A stretch of DNA of 64,000 bases, from the NCBI GenBank assembly GCA_043762325.1, contig JAYUMU010000010.1, forward strand, positions 14,707 to 78,706, written 5' to 3'. Under the pieces are notes generated by a model. It had not been told where the DNA came from. It was given only the letters and a program-made list of their open reading frames with translations, and did no database searches. The position numbers and the translations under genes were made by a program. Below, one piece after another: positions 50,541-57,470 of this stretch; position 1 is the stretch's first letter; every line of letters begins with the position of its first letter. The stretch comes from JANXSS01 sp025356535 (GTDB lineage Bacteria > Pseudomonadota > Gammaproteobacteria > Burkholderiales > Burkholderiaceae_D).

Positions 50541-50957
50541 TCACTTGCCCTTTTTCGACGGGTCCTTGACGTCCGTGCTGGCCGCTGCGGTGCCGAGTTT
50601 TTCGCTGCGCACCGGCGCGCTTGCTGCCGCACTGCCAGCCTGCCCGCCCGGTTGTCCGGCAGCGCCCTGCTGCGCGCCCGAGGCAGCAATGCCGGCAACC
50701 GGATCGACCGGCGTCGGCGGATGCGTCTGCCAGCCGTTGTGGGCCGCACTGGCGCGCCAGCGTGCGGCGAGCTGCTCCATCGAGGCGGCCAGCCGCTGCT
50801 TTTCCTGCTCGGCTTGTTCGGCAGCCTGCGCTTTCTTGGTCGCCTCGGCCTGCTGCTGCTGGGGCGTCGGCGCAGGCAGCGCGGCCCGAACGCCGTTGCA
50901 CGACAGTGCCAGCAGCAGTCCTGCGGCAATGCGTGGGAATAGTGTATTGCTCTGCAT
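50541..50957 (-). CDS. Small exported Gln/Ala-rich protein of the formate operon
   Basis: 138 aa. The signal peptide ends near VRAA (residue 25). A Gln/Glu/Lys-rich helical region follows (PTPQQQQAEATKKAQAAEQA), with a short conserved-looking core LAARWRASAAHNGW, then a disordered Gly/Ala/Ser tail ending in KKGK. No domain recognised. GGGAG lies 6 nt before the ATG. Its position between the fdh gamma subunit and DUF3305 suggests an accessory role in the respiratory complex or its maturation. Confidence 0.75.
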   Translation of the reverse strand: MQSNTLFPRIAAGLLLALSCNGVRAALPAPTPQQQQAEATKKAQAAEQAEQEKQRLAASMEQLAARWRASAAHNGWQTHPPTPVDPVAGIAASGAQQGAAGQPGGQAGSAAASAPVRSEKLGTAAASTDVKDPSKKGK

Positions 50958-51065
50958 GAGGTCTCCCGCTCATGAAATCCGTGCGCCGAACGCTGCCTGC
51001 CTGACGTGCGGTGTGGTGCGGTGCGGCGCACCGGCACGCCACGTCGGCGGCGGCCCTTCCCGGCC

Positions 51066-51458
51066 TCACCTGCCGGGCTTGCTGCCTTCCTGCGCCGGCA
51101 CCGCTGGCGCACCGCCAACCGCCGCCGGCGTCGCCTTGGTCGCTGCCGCGCCTTCGCTGGTGCCGCCCATCGCCGCACCGCTGGTCGTGCCGCCCGAACC
51201 TTCCGCGATGCCGGGCGTGCCAGCCACGCTGCCGGCGGCTGCCTGGCCGCGCATGCCTTCCTGGCCGGCGCCGCCCTGCCCGACGCCGCCGGCGCGCGCC
51301 ATCACCTCGCCGCTCGTCTTGCCGCCGGCAGACACTTGTCCCGGAAAGCCGGTCTGGCGCACGCCATCCTGCATCGTTGCGCCATCGCGGTTGCAGCCCG
51401 CTGCCATGCCGGCAAGTGCAACGCAGGCCAGCAGCCAGAGAAATGACGGACGTGGCAT
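51066..51458 (-). CDS. Small Gly/Ala-rich lipoprotein of the formate operon
   Basis: 130 aa. The signal peptide has a clear lipobox (LAGMAAGC, Cys at 22), so the protein is lipid-anchored. The mature part is low-complexity (Gly, Ala, Thr, Ser) without a recognised domain. AGGAG lies 7 nt before the ATG. It sits between the cytochrome b gamma subunit and another small exported protein in the fdh operon. Function unknown. Confidence 0.75.
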   Translation of the reverse strand: MPRPSFLWLLACVALAGMAAGCNRDGATMQDGVRQTGFPGQVSAGGKTSGEVMARAGGVGQGGAGQEGMRGQAAAGSVAGTPGIAEGSGGTTSGAAMGGTSEGAAATKATPAAVGGAPAVPAQEGSKPGR

Positions 51459-51480
51459 GGTATGTCTCCTGGCAGGTCGG

Positions 51481-52596
51481 TCAGCGCGAGGGCGTCATGC
51501 CGGACGGTGCAGGCGCATCCGGATCGGCCGCCGGGCCCGGTGCCTGGCTGGCCGCCCCGCCGGCGCCGCGCAGCGCGTCGTACCAGAGCTGATGATGCGC
51601 CTGCGCCCAGGCTTCATCGACATCACCGTGGCGCATTGCATGATAGGCGCCGGGGGTGCCGAGCGTGCCGATGTAGATATGCCCCATCGCCGCGGCGATG
51701 TAGAAGGTGGCGCCGGCCAGGTGCAGATAATCGGCCACCTGCAGCAGATAGCGCGTCAGGGCCAGTTCGGCGCCGACCTGGCGCAGATAGGGAAAATCCA
51801 GCATCAGCCCGGTGACCGACATCAGGAGCCCCAGCAGGGTGACGCCGCCCCAGAACCAGATTTTTTCACCGGCGTTGAAGTAGCCTGCCGCGATGTGCTC
51901 GTGCCGGAGCAGGCCGCCGCCGCGGCGAATCCAGTTCCAGTCCCATTGCCGGAAAAGGTTCTCGCGCACCCAGTTGAAAAACATCACGACCGAACAGGCG
52001 ATGAAGAGCGGGCCGACCAAATTGTGCAGGTACTTGGCGACCAGCGCGACGACTGCGAAGACGCTGTGGCCCATCCACGGCAGCAGCAGGTTCTTGCCGA
52101 ACAAAATGGTCAGGCCGGATGCCGCCAGGATCAGGAAGGTGATGGCGGTGGCCCAGTGCACCAGCCGGTCCCAGGCGGAAAAGCGCAACAGGCGCCGGCC
52201 CGACGCCGGCGGTTCCGGTGCCGCGCCGACGCTTTGATAGAAGCCGAAGATCAGCAGCGGCACCACCAGCAGGAGAAAGCCGGCAATGGTCGCAAGCGGG
52301 CCGTTGCGCAGCAGCCGCCAGGTATTGCCGCCACGCTGGAGAATCAAATCCTGCTCGCCCGTGAAACCCGGCGCGATGAGGTAATGCCGGTCGAAGTGAT
52401 GGCGTCCCGAGTCCGGCGAAAGCAGGCCGGGCGCCGGCATGCCGGCCTCCTGCTGCAGGATGGTCTGCTCCTCCGCATAGGCGGGCTTTGCCCGATCGTT
52501 TGGCACGGCTGCCGCCGCCAGAACCGGCAGCAGCAAACAAAGCCAGAGCAGGTGCAACGCTTTCGACAGGTGCTGGCATCGGGCGACAGTCCACAT
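51481..52596 (-). CDS. fdhC: Formate dehydrogenase gamma subunit (cytochrome b556)
   Basis: 371-aa membrane cytochrome b. The N-terminal signal-like segment is followed by an extra periplasmic stretch (residues 35-95), then four-plus membrane helices with haem-ligating His: DRLVHWATAITFLILAASG, LHNLVGPLFIACSVVMFFNW and YLHLAGATFYIAAAMGHIYIG. It passes electrons from the FeS subunit to quinone. The disordered C-terminal tail is Pro/Ala-rich. AAGGAG lies 6 nt before the ATG. It follows the beta subunit after one small lipoprotein gene. Confidence 0.9.
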   Translation of the reverse strand: MWTVARCQHLSKALHLLWLCLLLPVLAAAAVPNDRAKPAYAEEQTILQQEAGMPAPGLLSPDSGRHHFDRHYLIAPGFTGEQDLILQRGGNTWRLLRNGPLATIAGFLLLVVPLLIFGFYQSVGAAPEPPASGRRLLRFSAWDRLVHWATAITFLILAASGLTILFGKNLLLPWMGHSVFAVVALVAKYLHNLVGPLFIACSVVMFFNWVRENLFRQWDWNWIRRGGGLLRHEHIAAGYFNAGEKIWFWGGVTLLGLLMSVTGLMLDFPYLRQVGAELALTRYLLQVADYLHLAGATFYIAAAMGHIYIGTLGTPGAYHAMRHGDVDEAWAQAHHQLWYDALRGAGGAASQAPGPAADPDAPAPSGMTPSR

Positions 52597-52608
52597 GCTC
52601 GTCTCCTT

Positions 52609-52833
52609 CTAGGGCGCCATGCGCTCGTATTCGTTCTGCAGATGGGTGCGGTCCGCCAGCACCGCATTCCATGCCAGCCGGTCGCTGGAAAAATAGGCCT
52701 GTTGCGGCAGGTCGTCCGGCTTGCCGTCGTATTTGCCGGCGCGCCAGGCTGGATGCTGCGCGACTTCGAGGCAGCCGGTCAGCAGCAGCGGCAGCAGCGC
52801 GGGCAGGATCATGCGTGACGGAACGGGCTTCAT
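52609..52833 (-). CDS. Small lipoprotein between fdh beta and gamma genes
   Basis: 74 aa. A strong lipobox (LLPLLLTGC, Cys at 21) is followed by a short polar mature part (KYDGKPDDLPQQAYFSSDRL). The ATG overlaps the stop of the beta-subunit gene (ATGA), so translation is coupled. It lies in the same operon. Not a known fdh subunit; possibly an assembly or stability factor. Too short for a reliable family call. Confidence 0.75.
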   Translation of the reverse strand: MKPVPSRMILPALLPLLLTGCLEVAQHPAWRAGKYDGKPDDLPQQAYFSSDRLAWNAVLADRTHLQNEYERMAP

Positions 52834-53561
52834 GTGGGGAGCTTTCCCGGTGCGTTCTGAAAGTCGTTCGGTATCAGGTTGCCCGGTCGCGCCGGCGATA
52901 TGCCGGGCGCAAGCCTGGCCGGCTCCGCCTGCGATCCGGCGGCCGGGCCACCGTCCTTGACGGCGGCGTCGGCGCGCTGCCGGTAAGCGATGTCCCAGCC
53001 CCACAGTTCCGGCCCGTAGCCGCGCGTGTCGACACGCTGCTTGTAGATGCCGGCAATGATGTTGGCGTCGCCGCCCAGAAGCGCCTTGGTGGCGCACTGC
53101 TCGGCGCACACCGGCAGCTTGCCTTCGCTGATGCGGTTGCGGCCGTATTTCTTGAATTCGGCCTCGGTATTGTCCGGCTCCGGCCCGCCTGCGCAGAAGG
53201 TGCACTTGTCCATCTTGCCGCGGTGATTGAAGGCGCCGGTGCCGGGAAACTGCGGCGCGCCGAACGGACAGGCCAGCGAACAGTAGCCGCAGCCGATGCA
53301 CTTGTCCTTGTCGTGCAGGACGATGCCGTCGGCGGTGTGATAGAAGCAGTCGGTCGGACACACCGCCATGCAGGGCGCATCGGTGCAATGCATGCAGGCC
53401 ACCGAGATATAGCGCTCGCCGGGCACGCCATCGTCGATGGTGACCACCCGGCGGCGGTTGACGCCCCACGGCGTTTCGTTCTCGTTCTTGCAAGCGGTGA
53501 CGCAGCCGTTGCAGTCGATGCAGCGCTCGGTATCACAGATGAACTTCATGCGTGCCGGCAT
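52830..53561 (-). CDS. fdhB: Formate dehydrogenase beta subunit (four [4Fe-4S] clusters)
   Basis: 243 aa. Four ferredoxin-type cysteine groups are visible: CIDCNGCVTACK, CMHCTDAPCMAVCPTDC, CIGCGYCSLACPFG and CTFCAGG with a later CAEQC. It relays electrons from the molybdopterin subunit to the cytochrome b. GGAG lies 7 nt before the ATG. Unlike E. coli FdnH it lacks a C-terminal transmembrane helix, so anchoring must rest on the gamma subunit or the neighbouring lipoprotein. Confidence 0.95.
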   Translation of the reverse strand: MPARMKFICDTERCIDCNGCVTACKNENETPWGVNRRRVVTIDDGVPGERYISVACMHCTDAPCMAVCPTDCFYHTADGIVLHDKDKCIGCGYCSLACPFGAPQFPGTGAFNHRGKMDKCTFCAGGPEPDNTEAEFKKYGRNRISEGKLPVCAEQCATKALLGGDANIIAGIYKQRVDTRGYGPELWGWDIAYRQRADAAVKDGGPAAGSQAEPARLAPGISPARPGNLIPNDFQNAPGKLPT

Positions 53562-53571
53562 GGACTTCTCC

Positions 53572-56448
53572 TCAGGTTCTGACGATCCTGCACAGCGACA
53601 CCTTGGTCTCCTGCATCATCGTCACGACATCGTAGCCATAGGTCCAGCCGGTGTTGGCCGCCTCGCCCAGCACGATCGGCGCGGCGCCCTCCGGATAGTT
53701 CTTGCGCAGGTCCTCGCCCATCCACCAGCCGCCGAAGTGGTACGGCATCCAGACGACGCCGGTGGGCACCCGGGGCGTGACCATCGCATGCACCTTCAGC
53801 CGGGCGCCGGTGGGCGTCTCGACCCAGACGAATTGCTTGGTGCGCACATCGATCTGCGCCGCATCCTGCGGGCTGATCTCGACGAACATGGCCTGTTGCA
53901 GTTCGGCCAGCCACGGGTTCGAACGCGTCTCGTCGCCGCCGCCTTCGTATTCGACCAGCCGTCCGGAGGTCATGATCAACGGATAGTCCTTCGAAAAATC
54001 CTTTGCCTGCACCGACTTGAAGAGCGTCGGCAGGCGCCAGAAGTTGGCCTTGTCGTCATAGGTCGGATACCTTGCCACCAGGTCGCGCCGCGGCGACATC
54101 AGCGGCTCGCGATGCACCGGCACCGGGTCGGGAAAATTCCAGACATTGCAGCGGGCGCGGGCGTTGCCGTACGGCGCGCAGCCATGCGCAATGGCCACCC
54201 GGATGATGCCGCCCGACAGATCGGTCTTCCAGTTCTTGCCTTCTGCCTGCGCCTGTTCGGCCGCGCTCAGTTCGCTCCACCAGCCCAGGCGTTTGAGGAA
54301 CACGTGATCGAATTCGGGGTAGCCGGTATCGATCTGGCTGCCGGCCGGTGCCGAGCCGTCCGCTGCCAGCAAGCTGTCGCCCTTGTGCTCCACGCCCCAG
54401 TTGGCGCGAAACGGCAGGCCGCCTTCGGCCACCGGTCGCGACAGGTCGTAGAGCACCGGCGTGCCGGGATGCTTCATCTCCGGCGTGCCCCAGCACGGCC
54501 ACGGCAGGCCGTAGTAGTCGCCCTTGCAGGGACCGGACTCGGCGCGCAGCGTGCGCGGATCGAAGGTGTGCTTGTTCTGCATGTGCAGCTTCAGCCGCTC
54601 GGGCGAGCAGCCGCTGTAGCCGATGGTCCAGCACGAGCGGTTTATCTCGCGCAGGATGTCCTCGATCACCGGTTCGTTGTCGACCACCTTGATGTTCTTG
54701 CAAAGCTCCTGCGCAAAGCCGAACTTCTTTGCAAACAGATACATGATTTCATGATCGGTCTTGCATTCGAAGAGCGGCTGGATCACCCGCTCGCGCCACT
54801 GGATGCTGCGGTTCGATGCCGTGCACGACCCCTGCGTTTCGAACTGGGTGGTGGCCGGCAGCAGGTAGACGCCATCGGTGCGGCCGTGCATGGCCGCCGT
54901 CATGGTCGGATACGGATCGATCACCACCAGCATGTCGAGCTTCTGCATCGCCGCCTTCATGTCCGGCAGGCGGGTCTGGCTGTTGGGCGCGTGGCCCCAG
55001 TAGAGCACCGCGCGCAGGTTGCTCGGCTGGTCGACGAATTCGTTTTTTTCCAGTACCGCATCGAACCAGCGGGTAACCGTCGTGCCCGGCTTTTCCATCA
55101 GGGCCTTGGAAGCGAAGCGGCCCTGCAGCCAGTTGTAGTCGACCTCCCAGACTGTTGCGAAATGCTTCCACGCCGCTTCGGCCAGGCCGTAGTAACCCGG
55201 CAGCGAATCCGGATTCGGCCCGATGTCGGTGGCGCCCTGGACGTTGTCGTGGCCGCGATAGATGTTGGCGCCGCCGCCGGCCACGCCGATATTGCCCAGC
55301 ACCAGTTGCAGGATCGACAGCGCGCGCACGTTTGCGGTGCCCACGTGATGCTGGGTGATGCCCATGCACCAGATGACGGTCGACGGCTTGTTGTGCGCCA
55401 TGGTTTCGGCGGCCAGCCTGACGGTGGCCTCCGGTATGCCGGTCACATCCGATACCTTGTCCGGCGTCCATTTCGCCACTTCGGTTCGCACCGCATCCAT
55501 GCCGTGGGTGCGCGCGGCGATGAATTCCTTGTCTTCCCAGCCGTTCTCGAAGACATGCCAGAGCAGGCCCCAGACGAACGCGATGTCGGTGCCGGGCCGG
55601 ATGCGCACGTACTGGTGGGCGAAGCGCGCCGTGCGGGTGAAACGCGGATCGACCACGATCATCTGCGCGCCCTGCTCCTTCGCATGCAAGAGATGCAGCA
55701 TCGAGATCGGATGCGCTTCCGACGGATTGGAGCCGATGAACAGCAGCGCCCTGGTGCTGCGCAGGTCATTGAACGAATTCGTCATCGCGCCGTAGCCGTA
55801 GGTCTGGGCAACCCCGGCGACGGTGGTCGAATGGCACAGCCGGGCCTGGTGATCGGTATTGTTACTGCCCCACATCGAGACGAACTTGCGCAGCAAATAG
55901 GACTGCTCGTTGTTGTGCTTGGACGAGCCGATCCAGAACACCGCATCCTGGCCGGCTTTTTCGCGGATCTGCAGCAGCCGGTCGCCGACCTCGTTGATCG
56001 CCTGGTCCCAGGTGATGCGTTGGTACTTGCCGGCGACCAGCTTCATCGGATAGCGCAAGCGGTGCTCGCCATGACCGTGTTCGCGCACCGAGGCGCCCTT
56101 GGCGCAATGCGCGCCGAGGTTCAGCGGCGAATCGAAGGCGGTGTCCTGGCGCACCCAGACGCCGTTCTGCACGATCGCCTCGACCGAGCAGCCGACCGAG
56201 CAGTGGCTGCATACCGTGTGCTTGACTTCGATCTTGCCGGCCGCCGGCGCGGCATGTGTCTCGGCGGCAGCGGCCGGCTGGATGACGGAGAGCGGCAGTT
56301 CGCGCGCCAGCATGCCCGCGCCCGCGCTCAGGCCGGCGCGCACCAGGAAGCCGCGCCGCGTCAGCGTCGTCGCCGCTGCCTGGTGCGCGCCGCGCTGCAA
56401 GTGCGGGCCGCCGGCACCTGCGGCGGTGGAAGTCTTTACCAGTGTCAT
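53572..56448 (-). CDS. fdhA: Formate dehydrogenase alpha subunit (molybdopterin, Cys type, Tat-exported)
   Basis: 958 aa. A twin-arginine signal (TRRGFL, Arg31-32) is followed by a [4Fe-4S] site (Cys80, 83, 87 and 115), then the molybdopterin domains. The catalytic position is Cys205 with His206 in QARLCHSTTVAG; E. coli FdnG has selenocysteine here. The region SSKHNNEQSYLLRKFVSMWG matches the family. It oxidises periplasmic formate to CO2. AGAGG lies 8 nt before the ATG. It needs Mo-cofactor supply and the TorD-like chaperone just upstream; fdhD is not in the window. Confidence 0.96.
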   Translation of the reverse strand: MTLVKTSTAAGAGGPHLQRGAHQAAATTLTRRGFLVRAGLSAGAGMLARELPLSVIQPAAAAETHAAPAAGKIEVKHTVCSHCSVGCSVEAIVQNGVWVRQDTAFDSPLNLGAHCAKGASVREHGHGEHRLRYPMKLVAGKYQRITWDQAINEVGDRLLQIREKAGQDAVFWIGSSKHNNEQSYLLRKFVSMWGSNNTDHQARLCHSTTVAGVAQTYGYGAMTNSFNDLRSTRALLFIGSNPSEAHPISMLHLLHAKEQGAQMIVVDPRFTRTARFAHQYVRIRPGTDIAFVWGLLWHVFENGWEDKEFIAARTHGMDAVRTEVAKWTPDKVSDVTGIPEATVRLAAETMAHNKPSTVIWCMGITQHHVGTANVRALSILQLVLGNIGVAGGGANIYRGHDNVQGATDIGPNPDSLPGYYGLAEAAWKHFATVWEVDYNWLQGRFASKALMEKPGTTVTRWFDAVLEKNEFVDQPSNLRAVLYWGHAPNSQTRLPDMKAAMQKLDMLVVIDPYPTMTAAMHGRTDGVYLLPATTQFETQGSCTASNRSIQWRERVIQPLFECKTDHEIMYLFAKKFGFAQELCKNIKVVDNEPVIEDILREINRSCWTIGYSGCSPERLKLHMQNKHTFDPRTLRAESGPCKGDYYGLPWPCWGTPEMKHPGTPVLYDLSRPVAEGGLPFRANWGVEHKGDSLLAADGSAPAGSQIDTGYPEFDHVFLKRLGWWSELSAAEQAQAEGKNWKTDLSGGIIRVAIAHGCAPYGNARARCNVWNFPDPVPVHREPLMSPRRDLVARYPTYDDKANFWRLPTLFKSVQAKDFSKDYPLIMTSGRLVEYEGGGDETRSNPWLAELQQAMFVEISPQDAAQIDVRTKQFVWVETPTGARLKVHAMVTPRVPTGVVWMPYHFGGWWMGEDLRKNYPEGAAPIVLGEAANTGWTYGYDVVTMMQETKVSLCRIVRT

Positions 56449-56460
56449 GAACGCGGCCTC

Positions 56461-56676
56461 TCAGAAATAGGCGGCACTGCGGTAGTACCGGCGCACGTGA
56501 TCGGTCTCCCGGTAGCCAAGGCCGGCAGGCGCCGGGACCGGCAATGCAGCCGCAACCGGTTGCGGCACTTGCGCCCGCTGCAGCAGCATGCCGACCGCCA
56601 CCACCGGTGCAGCGACGACGCCTGCCAGAAACACGCGGCGCCGGATGCTGGCCGGCTCTCCCGCGAACTCATGCAT
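56461..56676 (-). CDS. Formate dehydrogenase region Tat-target protein
   Basis: 71 aa. It carries the short twin-arginine-like signal IRRRVFLAGVVAAP and ends with a conserved-looking tail YRETDHVRRYYRSAAYF. It matches the known small Tat-target family found beside formate dehydrogenase genes (TIGR02811-like; recognised from memory). AGGA lies 9 nt before the ATG, which overlaps the end of the TorD-like gene by 8 nt. Probably exported and membrane-held; role unknown. Confidence 0.82.
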   Translation of the reverse strand: MHEFAGEPASIRRRVFLAGVVAAPVVAVGMLLQRAQVPQPVAAALPVPAPAGLGYRETDHVRRYYRSAAYF

Positions 56677-57397
56677 GATCTGTTTCCTCGAAAATGAAAT
56701 CGGGCGGCGCAGCGGCGCCGGTGTCTGCGTCGGCGATTTCGAAGGCTTCGGATTCGACCGCGAAAAAAGCCTGCGCGAAGCTTGCAACCGACCGGTAGAA
56801 GTCGGCACCACGGACACCCTGCATGTCGTCGAGGCAGCGGCGATACCACGGCGCGACATGCCGGAAAAAGAAAACCTTTTGCCGTGCGATGCTGCGCCCG
56901 CAGTCCGGCCCGCCTCCGGCGACCAGAAGACGCATGACTTCGCACAACGCACCCAGATGGTCTTCGAGTTCGCCGCAGCCTGCCGTGCGGGATAATCCCA
57001 GCGCACGCAGATCGTCGCGCAGCGCCGCAAGCGGCTTTTCCATCATGAAGCCGGCCAGGTAACGCGAGCCGTAGGGGTTGACTGCAGGCGTACCGACGCT
57101 GATGAAGAGCAGATCGAATTCTTCATGGATGGCTGCCGCGCCAAGGCGTCCGGCGGCATCGACCAGTTCGCGCCATGCCCGGGAAAGTGGCGGCTCGGGC
57201 ATGCCAGGGCCGGCGCGTGCGCACTGCAGAACCGGCGCCTCGGCCAATGCATGCAGCAGCGACGTCGGCGGCGCCTTCAGCAGCAACGCCGCAAGCAGCG
57301 CATAGAAATCGGCGCGCGCCTGTTCTTCCGCTGCGGGCACATGCATTTCGCAGGCGTCCGGCCTGACCAGGGTTGCGCTTGCTGCAATGTCGTTCAT
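56669..57397 (-). CDS. TorD/DmsD-family chaperone for the formate dehydrogenase
   Basis: 242-aa helical protein of the TorD family: ADFYALLAALLLKAPP near the N-terminus, FDLLFISVGTPAVNPYGSRYLAGF in the middle, and LGALCEVMRLLV / KVFFFRHVAPWYRRCLDDM towards the end. Such chaperones bind the Tat signal of molybdoenzymes until the cofactor is inserted. The ATG at 57397 is chosen as the first consistent start. The perfect FNR box at 57451-57464 lies about 55-65 bp upstream, so this gene probably starts an oxygen-regulated transcript. Confidence 0.88.
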   Translation of the reverse strand: MNDIAASATLVRPDACEMHVPAAEEQARADFYALLAALLLKAPPTSLLHALAEAPVLQCARAGPGMPEPPLSRAWRELVDAAGRLGAAAIHEEFDLLFISVGTPAVNPYGSRYLAGFMMEKPLAALRDDLRALGLSRTAGCGELEDHLGALCEVMRLLVAGGGPDCGRSIARQKVFFFRHVAPWYRRCLDDMQGVRGADFYRSVASFAQAFFAVESEAFEIADADTGAAAPPDFIFEETDHA

Positions 57398-57450
57398 CTC
57401 AAATAGACCCGATCCGCACCCGAATGGCACCGACAGGGCCGCCCTATGAT

Positions 57451-57464
57451 TTGATTGAAATCAA
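57451..57464 (-). promoter_or_regulatory. Perfect FNR/ANR box
   Basis: TTGATTGAAATCAA is an exact match to TTGAT-N4-ATCAA and is palindromic. It lies 7 nt beyond the stop of the ferredoxin-fusion gene and upstream of the TorD-like gene. Its centre is about 60 bp from the ATG; a class II promoter would start near 57416. It predicts an internal promoter activated at low oxygen. Confidence 0.75.
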
Positions 57465-57470
57465 AATTTT

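Noticed and set aside
50446..52818. 790-codon plus-strand frame opposite the fdh accessory genes
   Set aside because: Low-complexity Pro/Ala/Arg translation, antisense to several coupled minus-strand genes with good ribosome sites.
53437..56697. 1086-codon plus-strand open frame opposite fdhA
   Set aside because: The translation is His/Arg/Ala-rich and featureless, while the minus strand encodes a complete formate dehydrogenase.
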